DNA of 64,000 bases from Fen-1298 sp050015675 (GCA_050015675.1 JBEKAY010000002.1:62001-126000); one strand, 5' to 3'; positions 44,237 to 53,395 are shown, numbered from the stretch's first letter. Notes: generated by a model not told the origin, from the letters alone. Numbers and translations: made by a program.

Positions 44237-45688
44237 GTGCAAAGAGCCAACCAATTAAATCTGCTTGACGACCCAATAATCACTGCCAAAGAAAATGATT
44301 GGACATTCAATGGCGCATCTACCCGTGAACTAACTCATTGCTATCATGATTATCCGGCACGCATGATACCTCAAGTAGCAGCTAAATTGATCGATCTCTA
44401 TGGTGGCAATGCAAAAAACCTTTTTGATCCTTATTGTGGAAGTGGGACATCACTTGTAGAAGGCATGCTTCGTGGACTTGATGTTATCGGTACCGACCTC
44501 AATCCACTTGCGAGAATAATTGCGGAAGCTGAAACAACTATTCCCGATTTGTTCGCTTTAGAAAACAGCATTAAGCAGTATAATGATTTCGTATTGCGTT
44601 CCCAACCGATCAAATTGGAAAAATCACCCATTATTCAGGGAATAACAAATATTGATTTCTGGTTTAAACCTCAAGTCATAGAAAAATTACTTCGTTTGAA
44701 AGTCTTTATTGATACTATAGATGACGATGCAGTCCGACTATTTTTCAAAGTTGCGTTTAGTGAGACTATTCGCGAATCATCAAATACGAGGAACGATGAA
44801 TTTAAATTGTATAGATATGACCCAATTAAGTTAAAGCTCTTTGATCCACACGTATTCTATATTATGTCGTCAAAGCTAAAGAGAAATAGATTGGGGCTAG
44901 AAAAATATATTAAAAGCATGTGCAAGTATAAAAATTTTCCTGATGCTAAAATTTGTGGATTCAATACTGTAGAAGGAATCCCTGAAAAACTCTTTAGTAA
45001 GAATAGCGTTGATCTTGTTGTAACATCACCGCCCTATGGAGATTCACATACAACTGTTGCCTATGGACAATATTCCCGCCTCTCTGCTGCATGGCTTGGA
45101 TTGGAAGAACCGGAAAAAATCGACCGCAAACTCATGGGAGGACAGATTATAAAGAAAATGCCTGTTTTTCCGAGCGAAGAACTTAACAAGATAATAAATC
45201 AGATAGCGCAAAAAGATCATAAGCGTGCAATGGAAGTTGCATCCTTCTATTCGGAATTACAGCAGTCAATAAGCAATGTTGCTAAGGTAATAAAACCGGG
45301 TGGATACGCCTGTTATGTTGTCGGCAATAGGAAAGTCAAAGGAAATGTTCTTCCAACAGATGTCACGATACGAGATTTCTTTTCATCAGTAGGATATGAA
45401 TATATTGTAACTCATCAGAGATGCATTCCCAACAAACGAATGCCTCTGCGCAATAGTCCAACAAACGCAACAGGTGTTCTTGACGACACAATGACGCGTG
45501 AATACATTGTCGTGATGCGTAGGAAACTTAACTACATGGTTGCAGAACGGTTATCAATTTATAGTCCGTCTTCCAAAAAGAAAAATTCAAAACTCAAAAC
45601 AATAAGCCATGGTAGTAAAACAGTGAAAACCGTTTTGGAAAAAAAGAAGACAATATATAAGTCAATAAAAAGTACTAAACAGAAATAG
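44237..45688 (+). CDS. DNA methyltransferase (beta-class, N4-cytosine type) of the MvaI/BcnI-like system
   Basis: 483 residues from GTG 44237. SAM-binding motif NLFDPYCGSGTSLVEG (residues 61-76) comes first, followed by a second motif GTDLNPLA and, far downstream, the catalytic motif VVTSPPYGDSHTTVAYGQYS; TSPPY is typical of N4-cytosine methyltransferases, as in M.MvaI. A ~45-residue Lys/Ser-rich tail (KKKNSKLKTI to the end) could add DNA binding. It would protect the host against the nuclease encoded just upstream. Placing R before M with no gap is less usual, since protection should come first. Confidence 0.9.
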   Translation: MQRANQLNLLDDPIITAKENDWTFNGASTRELTHCYHDYPARMIPQVAAKLIDLYGGNAKNLFDPYCGSGTSLVEGMLRGLDVIGTDLNPLARIIAEAETTIPDLFALENSIKQYNDFVLRSQPIKLEKSPIIQGITNIDFWFKPQVIEKLLRLKVFIDTIDDDAVRLFFKVAFSETIRESSNTRNDEFKLYRYDPIKLKLFDPHVFYIMSSKLKRNRLGLEKYIKSMCKYKNFPDAKICGFNTVEGIPEKLFSKNSVDLVVTSPPYGDSHTTVAYGQYSRLSAAWLGLEEPEKIDRKLMGGQIIKKMPVFPSEELNKIINQIAQKDHKRAMEVASFYSELQQSISNVAKVIKPGGYACYVVGNRKVKGNVLPTDVTIRDFFSSVGYEYIVTHQRCIPNKRMPLRNSPTNATGVLDDTMTREYIVVMRRKLNYMVAERLSIYSPSSKKKNSKLKTISHGSKTVKTVLEKKKTIYKSIKSTKQK

Positions 45689-45698
45689 AATTATCGTT

Positions 45699-45742
45699 CA
45701 CTTCTCCACGTCTTCGTTTGAGCTAAGACAATCTTCGAAGTG
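45699..45742. other. Nested inverted repeat between convergent methyltransferase and ABC operon
   Basis: CACTTC (45699-45704) pairs with GAAGTG (45737-45742), enclosing GTCTT/AAGAC (45710-45714 and 45725-45729). It lies in the 63-bp gap between convergent genes; no T-run. Possibly a bidirectional 3'-end structure. Confidence 0.35.
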
Positions 45743-45751
45743 CCATCAAAG

Positions 45752-46927
45752 TTATGCTGAACGCAACGCGTTGACAATATTTAATCGTGCCGCTCGCACA
45801 GCAGGCAGAAAGCCGCCGGCAAATCCCATAAAGAGTGAAAATAAAAGCGCTGTAAAAGCAATTGAAGGCGATAGCGCGAACGAAAATTGCAGCTCAGAAA
45901 ATGATTGGTAATTTAATGTCGAGATGGAAAAGAACTGCAGGAATGATGCTAAAAATAATCCGATTACACCGCCAATCAACGCAAGTGAAAGTGATTCGAT
46001 TAAAAATGCCGATAACACACTGCGGCGCCTGAATCCGAGAGCGCGCAATGTTCCTACTTCCACCGTTCGATTTGCGACGGCTGCGTACATCGTAATCATA
46101 GCGCCAATGGTTGCCCCGAATGAAAAAACAACCGTGATAAAAACGCCAAGGATGCGAATAAATGTCGCCATTCCCTCCGATTGCTCTTCGAAGAATTTCT
46201 TTTCAATCTTCGGCTCGAATTGCTCTAGCCGTGGTTCGGCATCAAATGCCGCCTTTAAGGCATTAAAAGCATCGGGCTGATCGAGTTTAAACGTTACCGT
46301 TGAATAACCGCCCTGGCGATTAAAAGCATCTTGTAGTTGATCATTGTCTCCCCACATCTCTGAATCAAACTCACTTCCGTTGGCATCAAATTTTCCAACA
46401 ATTGTCCATTGATTGCCGCCGAAAGTTACCATAGAACCAACTTTTGTATCCATAAAATTCTTTTCTATTGCTGTACCGATGATAACTTCCCGCGCTCCAG
46501 CTTTAAACATCCTTCCTTCTACAATATGTACTTGCGGGCGCAAGAGGAATGCTTCCGGCGCAACGCCGCGCACGGTTGCATTGCTTAATCCGCCTGTTTT
46601 TTTCTGCAAGTTAATAATTACAACTGTTTCACCGGACACCAGAGGTTTACCGTCGGTTTGTTTAGCAATGTGTGGTAGCGTACGTATGACATTGTAATCG
46701 TTACGGGTAATGATGCTGGAGATTTCTCCGTTTGCAGCTTTGCGCGCCACGATAACGTTATCCGGCATACCCGTTGCTACGAGTGTCTTCTGAATGCCAT
46801 GCGCAAGCATGAGGACCGCAGCGAACACAAAAACAACGAGTGCAATGCCTGTCATTGTAATCGCCGTCGTAAGCCTGCGCGATTTAAAATTGCGTAATAT
46901 ATATTTTAAGGGAATTTTCATAATCAT
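45752..46927 (-). CDS. ABC transporter permease, MacB/FtsX type (second)
   Basis: 391 residues. One N-terminal TM (TAITMTGIALVVFVFAAVLML), a large periplasmic MacB-PCD domain, then three C-terminal TMs in an FtsX/MacB arrangement (IRILGVFITVVFSFGATIGAM, RTVEVGTLRALGFRRRSVLSAF, GGVIGLFLASF). LRALGFRRRSVL is the usual coupling stretch to the ATPase. It is the last gene of a four-gene minus-strand operon (membrane-fusion protein, ATPase, two permeases), so it pairs with the neighbouring permease. Confidence 0.92.
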   Translation of the reverse strand: MIMKIPLKYILRNFKSRRLTTAITMTGIALVVFVFAAVLMLAHGIQKTLVATGMPDNVIVARKAANGEISSIITRNDYNVIRTLPHIAKQTDGKPLVSGETVVIINLQKKTGGLSNATVRGVAPEAFLLRPQVHIVEGRMFKAGAREVIIGTAIEKNFMDTKVGSMVTFGGNQWTIVGKFDANGSEFDSEMWGDNDQLQDAFNRQGGYSTVTFKLDQPDAFNALKAAFDAEPRLEQFEPKIEKKFFEEQSEGMATFIRILGVFITVVFSFGATIGAMITMYAAVANRTVEVGTLRALGFRRRSVLSAFLIESLSLALIGGVIGLFLASFLQFFSISTLNYQSFSELQFSFALSPSIAFTALLFSLFMGFAGGFLPAVRAARLNIVNALRSA

Positions 46928-47073
46928 CCTTTAATAAAAACATAGATTTCAAGAACAAAACGATGAGCCTTCTGCCAAACAACAAGGTCTTCAAAGGATT
47001 TTGTGGATTCTCTTTCCATCGATTTTTCCTTTCAAATTCTTTATCCTTGCTCCCGTCTCCTATTTTCTGTTTC

Positions 47074-48234
47074 CTATCCCGCAAACCTCAATCCATCCAC
47101 AATCTTGGTTCTTAGCGCACGCTGTATAGGAAAGATCGAAGCTGCAATACCAACCATTAATGCAGAGCCAGCGGCAAGAATAAGTGTTAAAGGAGTTATA
47201 AAAAAGTACGGAAAGAATCCCTTTGGCACGAGAGCTTCAATACCTGCAACGACTGGGTATGTGAGCAGCACTCCTACTCCTGCTCCAAAAACCGAGATAA
47301 ACAAAGATTCACCAAAAATAAGTCCGAATAAATGTCCACCGGAAAATCCAAGCGTCTTTAGTACTGCATATTCGCAAGTTCGCTCACGTGCAGACATGAT
47401 CATTGTATTGCCAAGCACGAGCATAATAATACCGATAATAATATAAGAAACAGCATTCATCGCATTGAGCAGTGAACTAGCTCCTGAAATAAATCCCTGG
47501 GTGAACGCACGTTCAGTTTCTGTCTTAGTTGAATTCGAAGAGTTTTTAAAAAGCGCATCAACTTGTTCCGAAATAGAGGCAGCTTGCGCAGGATCTTTAA
47601 TCTTAATAATATACCACATTACATTTCCCGCTCGCCTTGGCATATCCACTTTCATGCGTTCATCTATTGCCGACCAGTGAAAAAACATCTGCGTTGCATC
47701 GGTGGATTTATCGCGAGGCTTGTAGATGCCGCGGACAACGAATTCCCATTTACCAGGATAAATATCGCCATCGAGAGGAATAATATCCCCTATCTTAAAT
47801 CCGTATTGTTTTGCAATCTCTGAGCCAACAATACACGAATTGCGTTCTTGTTTGAAAGTTTCAAGTTCTTTCGCACTGATTAGGTATTCTGGATATACTT
47901 CAAAAATTGTTTCGGGATCAGCACCCATACGTGCAAAAAAATTATTTTTATCTTTATATGTTCCTCCAAACCAATTAGCATAGGACACTGTTTCAACGCC
48001 AGGAATTTTTGCGATTTGATTGCGATACGAAAGAGGAAGCGGAAAAACGAATGAGACTGAATGCCGCGTTATGAGACGATTTGCTGCAGTCGCTTCCAAT
48101 CCCTCATAATACATATCTACAACAGTGCGCAAAACGCCGAATGCCATCACGGCAATTGCCATACCGAGAACGGTAAGCGAAGTCCGGAGTTTATGGCGTA
48201 ATGCATTTTTAAAAATAAGTTTAAGTACTCGCAT
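47074..48234 (-). CDS. ABC transporter permease, MacB/FtsX type (first)
   Basis: 386 residues. Same layout as its downstream neighbour: N-terminal LRTSLTVLGMAIAVMAFGVLR, a periplasmic domain, and a C-terminal three-TM FtsX domain with AVSYIIIGIIMLVLGNTMI, EYAVLKTLGFSGGHLFGLIF and VFGAGVGVLLTYPVVAGIE. Together the two permeases would form a heterodimer driven by the ATPase at 48244-48918. Such systems extrude peptides, antibiotics or lipoproteins (MacB, LolCDE-like). It lies 9 bp after the ATPase gene. Confidence 0.92.
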   Translation of the reverse strand: MRVLKLIFKNALRHKLRTSLTVLGMAIAVMAFGVLRTVVDMYYEGLEATAANRLITRHSVSFVFPLPLSYRNQIAKIPGVETVSYANWFGGTYKDKNNFFARMGADPETIFEVYPEYLISAKELETFKQERNSCIVGSEIAKQYGFKIGDIIPLDGDIYPGKWEFVVRGIYKPRDKSTDATQMFFHWSAIDERMKVDMPRRAGNVMWYIIKIKDPAQAASISEQVDALFKNSSNSTKTETERAFTQGFISGASSLLNAMNAVSYIIIGIIMLVLGNTMIMSARERTCEYAVLKTLGFSGGHLFGLIFGESLFISVFGAGVGVLLTYPVVAGIEALVPKGFFPYFFITPLTLILAAGSALMVGIAASIFPIQRALRTKIVDGLRFAG

Positions 48235-48243
48235 ACGAACTCC

Positions 48244-48918
48244 TTAAGACAATTCGCCTTTGTCGAGGTGGTGAACAACTGTGGCTTTTTCAACTGCGCG
48301 CGGGTCATGTGTTACCATCACAATGGTTTTTTTGTATTCTTTATTCAAGCGCTCGAGCAAAGTCATAATCTCTTCGGCCGAGTGTTTATCGAGATCACCG
48401 GTCGGTTCATCGGCAACCAGCAAAGTAGGATCGGTCACGATGGCGCGGGCAATAGCCACACGCTGTTCTTGTCCGCCGGAAAGTTGTTTGGGATAATGCC
48501 GAGTTCTGTCGCCAAGTCCCACGACATCGAGTGCAAGATCAACATGCTTTTTTCGTTCGGCTTTTGATAATGATGTTAAAAGAAGTGGAAGCTCGACATT
48601 TTCAAATGCCGTGAGTACTGGAAGCAGATTGTAAAATTGAAACACAAACCCAACATGTTGTGACCTCCATTTTGCAAGTGCCGATTCGTTGAGTTTTGCA
48701 ATATCGACACCACCGACAATAATATTGCCCTTGCTCGGACGGTCGATACCTGCAATAAGATTGAGAAGCGTAGTTTTTCCGGAACCGGACGGTCCCATCA
48801 ATCCGAAAAACTCTCCTTCATTTACTTCAATAGTAATATCATTCAGCACGGGGATTTCAAAACTATCCCGCCAATAAGATTTTGAAACATTTTGAACTTG
48901 TATGACAGTATTTGCCAT
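48244..48918 (-). CDS. ABC transporter ATP-binding protein (LolD/MacB type)
   Basis: 224 residues, a single nucleotide-binding domain: Walker A GPSGSGKTTLLNLI near residue 38, Q-loop VFQFYNLLPVLTAFENVELP (typical of the LolD/MacB clade), signature LSGGQEQRVAIARA near 140, Walker B LLVADEPTGDLD near 160, and H-loop VTHDPRAVE. The QFYNLLP stretch groups it with mechanotransmission-type exporters. It lies between the membrane-fusion protein gene (112 bp) and the permease gene (9 bp). Confidence 0.96.
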   Translation of the reverse strand: MANTVIQVQNVSKSYWRDSFEIPVLNDITIEVNEGEFFGLMGPSGSGKTTLLNLIAGIDRPSKGNIIVGGVDIAKLNESALAKWRSQHVGFVFQFYNLLPVLTAFENVELPLLLTSLSKAERKKHVDLALDVVGLGDRTRHYPKQLSGGQEQRVAIARAIVTDPTLLVADEPTGDLDKHSAEEIMTLLERLNKEYKKTIVMVTHDPRAVEKATVVHHLDKGELS

Positions 48919-49030
48919 AGTGTAATCCTTTAATATTGAGAATTCAGTATATATAAATCACAAAAAAATTTGTTTCTAACTATATTTCTTCTATTTGGTC
49001 AATTGTGTGCGTATCATTCCGTATTCAGCA

Positions 49031-50218
49031 TTATTGTATTTTTACTTTCACACCTTCAACAATGGCAGCATTGATATTGTCGATAACTTTTTCTCCGGGT
49101 GTGATGCCGCTCAGTATTTCTGTCGATGAGCCTAAGTTACGGCCGATCGTGACAACAACGGGCGTTGCACTATTATCGTTCACAGTGTACACAACTTTCT
49201 TTCCATTTCGTTCTGTAACGGCCGTTGAGGGAATGGATAGAAATGGCTTTTCTTGCATTTCGCTTTTCTCTGCCTGTTTTGTAAGGAACAAAACTTTTGC
49301 GCCCATTTCTGGTAGCACACGACTATCATAATTTCTAAATGCCACTTTCACCATAACGGTTGCTTTTGAACGGTCGGCAGTCGGAACAATTTTTGCAACA
49401 AGTCCTTCATAGCGCAATCCCGGATATGCATCAAGCGTTATTTCGCATGGTTGATTGGTAAGCACGTTCTCGATATTCGATTCAGAAACATCAGCTTCCA
49501 CTTGCAGCGAAGACATATCGGCAATGGTCACAACCGCAGACTTTGATCCAGCGCTTGCCGCCATTGGCACAACCATTTCTCCAATATCCGCATCTTTTGT
49601 GAGGACAGTACCATTGAACGGGGCACGGATAATGGTGTTCTCCAAGGCGACTTCAGCCGATTCAACACCTGCTTTTGCGACTTCTATTGATGCCTTAACT
49701 CGTAGATACTGAGCCTCTGCATTTTCAAAATCGGCCTGCGTTGAGAGGTTTTTTGCAAGCATTGTTTTTTGCCGTACAAGATTCTGTTCGGCGGCATTCA
49801 AATCAGCTTCGTTCACCGCCAAAGATGCTCTCGCTTGTGCTGCGACAGCGCGCATATCAGAATCTTCTAGCCGTGCAATGATTTGGCCCTTCACTACATG
49901 ATCGCCTTCCACAACTCCCAAATACATAAGGCGGCCGGTTGCTTTAGAAGCAATAGCCGCTTTTCGCTGCGCGACAACATAGCCGCTTGCCGTTAGAACT
50001 GCATTAGATTGTGATGGGGATGTCCACGCTACCGTAGCAAGGCGAACTTCCACGGTTGGGGCAAATAGTTTTTGTGAAAGAAGAATGGCGCCAACAACAA
50101 GAACAATTATTGTCACACCAATTCCGATGAACAGTCCAGTTTTCTTTGGTGGTCCATCCTTCTCGCCTTGTGAGCGATGAATGCGAAGCGCCGAAAGATC
50201 GATGTTTTTTGTTTCCAT
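49031..50218 (-). CDS. HlyD/MacA-type membrane-fusion (periplasmic adaptor) protein
   Basis: 395 residues. Cytoplasmic N-terminus, one TM anchor (GLFIGIGVTIIVLVVGAILL near residues 28-47), then the barrel-sandwich hybrid split by a coiled-coil hairpin (QARASLAVNEADLNAAEQNLVRQ and AKAGVESAEVALEN), the lipoyl halves RLMYLGVVEGDHVVKGQIIA and IIRAPFNGTVLTKDADIGE, and a beta-barrel domain. It would link the ABC permease pair to an outer-membrane channel, which is not encoded here. First gene of the operon. Confidence 0.93.
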   Translation of the reverse strand: METKNIDLSALRIHRSQGEKDGPPKKTGLFIGIGVTIIVLVVGAILLSQKLFAPTVEVRLATVAWTSPSQSNAVLTASGYVVAQRKAAIASKATGRLMYLGVVEGDHVVKGQIIARLEDSDMRAVAAQARASLAVNEADLNAAEQNLVRQKTMLAKNLSTQADFENAEAQYLRVKASIEVAKAGVESAEVALENTIIRAPFNGTVLTKDADIGEMVVPMAASAGSKSAVVTIADMSSLQVEADVSESNIENVLTNQPCEITLDAYPGLRYEGLVAKIVPTADRSKATVMVKVAFRNYDSRVLPEMGAKVLFLTKQAEKSEMQEKPFLSIPSTAVTERNGKKVVYTVNDNSATPVVVTIGRNLGSSTEILSGITPGEKVIDNINAAIVEGVKVKIQ

Positions 50219-50485
50219 AAAGTATTTGTTTTGGATTGAACTCAGATGCTACTGGTGTCGTCACCTAAAACGAACTTTATATCGAAAAAGTTGCAAGTAC
50301 ACGGAACTATAGTGCTGAAAAGATACATTTATTTTTGCTTTAAAGCCGTTTCAATCTGGCTCAACGTACATGGAAAACTTGGAAAAGTTATGATGATTTC
50401 GGCAGACAATGGAGATGAGTCGGCGAACAGCGGATGTAATTAGAGTTTTAAAATTTATGATGGGTCCGTTGGATTGAAAAAAGCA
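50219..50485. other. Gene-free stretch upstream of the ABC export operon
   Basis: About 270 bp between the start of the adaptor gene (minus strand) and the terminator of the cytochrome gene (minus strand). It should hold the promoter of the ABC operon. I see no convincing promoter, repeat or RNA gene in it; a 65-codon plus-strand frame has no recognisable content. Confidence 0.4.
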
Positions 50486-50519
50486 AAAGCCCGATTCTGC
50501 TTTCGCAATACCGGGCTTT
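50476..50519 (-). terminator. Terminator after the multihaem cytochrome gene
   Basis: Minus-strand AAAGCCCG (50519-50512), 18-nt loop containing a possible inner GCGAAAGC hairpin, CGGGCTTT (50493-50486), followed by TGCTTTTTTC. It begins 38 bp after the stop. Confidence 0.8.
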
Positions 50520-50556
50520 GTTTGCTTACAAGAAAAGCAATTTCAATTCGATAAAA

Positions 50557-52680
50557 TCATTTCAACATAACCATCTTCTTGACAGATGAGAAATTTCCAG
50601 CTTCCAAACGATAGAAATACACACCACTGGATATATGCCGACCATTCCTGTCAAGTCCATTCCAATCAACATTCCAATTTCCAGCTTCTCTCGATTCATT
50701 GAGTAAGGTCACAACTTGCTTACCGAGCATGTCGTACACGTCAAGCCGTACGTTTGCACGCTGCGGCAGTGAGAAGGAAATTCTTGTAGTAGGATTGAAA
50801 GGATTTGGATAATTCTGTCCGAGCGCAAATACACCTGGAATAATTGCATCCGTTTTTTCAACGCTGGTTGTGATTGCAGCAATTGAAGCTTGAAGCAATG
50901 CCACCGTGTAGGCAGGATTGTGGATGCCATTACTACGATCTTCTGTAATAAGGTTATAATTCCAGATTCCTTGGACTAAATCAGGACGGTTGTAAATCTT
51001 TGTTGAATCTTTTGCTGCACTGATAACAGCTCCTGTCGCATCTTGAGGTAATTTGGCCTTGAGCTTGGCAAGAAGTCCGTTGACCTCTGTTATAAATGAT
51101 TCAATTTTTCCGTTGCCATCGTAGTCCTGGCGCGCCATTTTTTGATCAAAGGATGAGGTTACCTCACTATGGCATTGATTGCAAATGCCCACGAAGTCTT
51201 TCACACCTGCAGAATCCATTGCAAATTCATGATTAGGCTGCCCGTTTCTGTCCTGCATATGGCATGTAACGCAAGCATTTAATGTTACAAGAGAATGGAT
51301 ACTAGGTGAACCTGTTACAGCGCCATTGTAGTTATAACCGTTTTGTCCAAACAAAAGATCTGCTTGAACACTGTGATGTCCGCCGAACCTTCCAGAATAA
51401 CCATATAATGGAGCTTTTGTAGTAACCGATTTTGCAACGCTATTACGGGCACGGTGACAATTCATGCAAAGCTGACCATTACCACCTGTATTAATTTTGT
51501 ATCCATTGTACAAGCTATCAACGCTAACAAATCGCAACTGATAAGGGTTTGCAGTACTATGTGGATCATGGCATGATGCGCATGAGATAGATGCGAAAGT
51601 TGGATCGCCTGCAAGTGTATCTGCTTGTGATGGTTTTACACTCCAAGCATGTCTCCACGAATCGACCACAAATGCAGAACCGTTATGACATGGCCAGCAA
51701 CCCTTATTGCTCGCTTCAGCGCTGCTGACTTTTAGCGTTGCGTGCGCAGATACATTGAAGTTCCCGCCTATATTATGATGCGTTGGTGAATCGTGGCATT
51801 GGTTGCAAACGCCTGCATCAAGGCTTTTACTGATTTTTGTTTTGTCTCCGTAGTGTCCTTCGGTATTATGATCTGCACCAGGCCCGTGGCAGCTTTCGCA
51901 TCCAATATTTCCAACCGCTTGTTGAGCAGCCGATAATTGGTTCCAGATACCCATCGTGTCCTTCGTAATGAAGTAACTTCCTGGGAGACCCTTATACCAG
52001 GAAGTATCCCATGCAGGCGATCCTTGATGAACGAGGAAGCCGAAGTTGCCATTATTAACATTTGGCTCCCATCCAGTAGTGTGGCATTTAAAGCAATTTG
52101 GCCCGTACGTTCCTCGGTAAAGCCCAGAAGGATCTGAACTATTTTCTAGATTTCCCGTGATACCATTTTTAAATACTGTTGCGTGAAGAGTCGTTTGCCA
52201 GCCCGTAACATTAGCGGCGTGACAACCCGCAGAACAACCCAGTGGGTAACCTGTAACGCCAACATAAGTGCTTGCAAATAACGTGTCTTTATGGCTCGCA
52301 CCGCCATTTACAGCGACTTGGACAATGTACTGTCCATTCGTATCAACTTTAAACCAAACTGTATCCTGTTTCGCACTATATGTGAAGGCAGTTGTTGAGC
52401 CCGCTGGTTTTGAAACAAACGTCCAAGTATATGATGTCGTGACATTTGTACCGGATCCAGTTGTATCGGCTCGCAGACAGACCTGCATCCCCTTACCAAC
52501 TGTGCGGAGCCCGCTGTAAATCTGATTGGTGCCTGATGTTGTTATTTTCCGTTTTGCTGGAGACATTGCTGTTCGCTTAATAACTACTACTTGAGTAAAA
52601 GCGCTCTGTGAAAGCAGGCAAACCAGGAGTAAACCGATGCAAATTGTAATAAAACTTTGCACGAAGTATCTATTCTTCAT
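50557..52680 (-). CDS. Nine-haem c-type cytochrome with T9SS C-terminal sorting domain
   Basis: 707 residues from ATG 52680, preceded by GGAGG (the frame opens at 52704). Signal peptide (MKNRYFVQSFITICIGLLLV, cleaved near SAFTQ). An Ig/PKD-like beta domain (YTWTFVSKPAGST) precedes nine CxxCH haem motifs: CSAGCH, CFKCH, CESCH, CNQCH, CWPCH, CASCH, CMNCH, CVTCH, CNQCH, with many extra His as sixth ligands. The last ~85 residues form a type A T9SS sorting domain (NYPNPFNPTTRISFSLP ... GVYFYRLEAG). It is probably exported through the outer membrane and displayed or released, for extracellular or periplasmic electron transfer. Single gene with its own terminator. Confidence 0.92.
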   Translation of the reverse strand: MKNRYFVQSFITICIGLLLVCLLSQSAFTQVVVIKRTAMSPAKRKITTSGTNQIYSGLRTVGKGMQVCLRADTTGSGTNVTTSYTWTFVSKPAGSTTAFTYSAKQDTVWFKVDTNGQYIVQVAVNGGASHKDTLFASTYVGVTGYPLGCSAGCHAANVTGWQTTLHATVFKNGITGNLENSSDPSGLYRGTYGPNCFKCHTTGWEPNVNNGNFGFLVHQGSPAWDTSWYKGLPGSYFITKDTMGIWNQLSAAQQAVGNIGCESCHGPGADHNTEGHYGDKTKISKSLDAGVCNQCHDSPTHHNIGGNFNVSAHATLKVSSAEASNKGCWPCHNGSAFVVDSWRHAWSVKPSQADTLAGDPTFASISCASCHDPHSTANPYQLRFVSVDSLYNGYKINTGGNGQLCMNCHRARNSVAKSVTTKAPLYGYSGRFGGHHSVQADLLFGQNGYNYNGAVTGSPSIHSLVTLNACVTCHMQDRNGQPNHEFAMDSAGVKDFVGICNQCHSEVTSSFDQKMARQDYDGNGKIESFITEVNGLLAKLKAKLPQDATGAVISAAKDSTKIYNRPDLVQGIWNYNLITEDRSNGIHNPAYTVALLQASIAAITTSVEKTDAIIPGVFALGQNYPNPFNPTTRISFSLPQRANVRLDVYDMLGKQVVTLLNESREAGNWNVDWNGLDRNGRHISSGVYFYRLEAGNFSSVKKMVMLK

Positions 52681-53395
52681 ACAACCTCCATTATTTATGG
52701 TCAATAGTTCGAACCACCCCCAGGGTGACCTACCCCAGGTACCTTCGAAGATTTTTTAAATATTACTATTAATGAGTAATACAAGTTGCGTACCGATAAA
52801 CTCAGCATACATGAAAAAAAAGCATTATTTTTAAACGGAAAAGCAGGTCTATATAATGAAATATTCAACAGTTTTGCAATAATTGGATAATTAACCGATT
52901 TTCTTCTAAGACTTAAGAATAAACTACCCATTGAATGCTTTGTCCAACAAAATGCAAATGGGAACATATTTTCCACAAATTTCCACTAATCGACAGAATT
53001 ACTTCGTTTTACCAAGCAATAAGTTGGTTTTTCATTTTTAGAGAGAACAGAACCACTGCTGAAAGAAATCGTCAGTCATAATAGTCTTTACAATGCCGGT
53101 CTCTTTTTCTCAACGGCAAGGTTGAACCAGAGATATTTTAGAAAATCGGCACAAACTCCCTGTGCTCTTGGCACAGGGATGAAAATTAAGTGTAGTACTC
53201 TTTGGTGGATAAAACAGCAATAAAGATATGTTGAAGGAGTTATATGAAATCACTGCTGTCCCGTTAAGGAAATAAGCGAGGCTGTAAGTTGTTAAAGAAT
53301 GAATAGACATAACGAAAGAATTAAAAATTGATTTGAAAATATAAGTCATGTTTATTCCTTTTGAGTGAAACATATAAGGGGAATAGCAAAATTTC
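52681..53395. other. Gene-poor region between cytochrome gene and transposon
   Basis: About 715 bp. It holds the cytochrome 5' region with two TTCGAA-centred palindromes (52709-52714 and 52744-52749) around a GC-rich block that repeats CCCCAGG, an inverted pair ATTACT/AGTAAT (52762-52767 and 52775-52780), and the hairpin repeat at 53158-53178. The minus-strand frame 53110-53415 has no protein-like pattern, straddles that repeat and runs into the transposon end, so I do not call it a gene. Confidence 0.5.
53158..53178. repeat. Palindromic repeat, copy 2 (outside the transposon)
   Basis: CCCTGTGC-TCTTG-GCACAGGG, a perfect 8-bp-arm hairpin, agreeing at 19 of 21 positions with the reverse complement of the element at 31788-31808 in the rnpA 3' end. 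It lies about 218 bp left of the transposon's left terminal repeat. Confidence 0.7.

Noticed and set aside
46884..47084. 66-codon minus-strand frame between the two permease genes
   Set aside because: It overlaps both permease ends and is low in recognisable content; likely chance frame.
50246..50443. 65-codon plus-strand frame upstream of the ABC operon
   Set aside because: No domain, no ribosome-binding site, opposite to the surrounding genes.
52705..52750. tRNA-like GGTTCGAAC on the minus strand
   Set aside because: The flanks cannot form a T-arm, acceptor stem or anticodon arm; the TTCGAA is part of a short palindrome. No tRNA gene was found in the window.
52701..52976. 91-codon minus-strand frame upstream of the cytochrome gene
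   Set aside because: It covers the palindromic leader region, overlaps the cytochrome frame and shows no protein-like conservation pattern.
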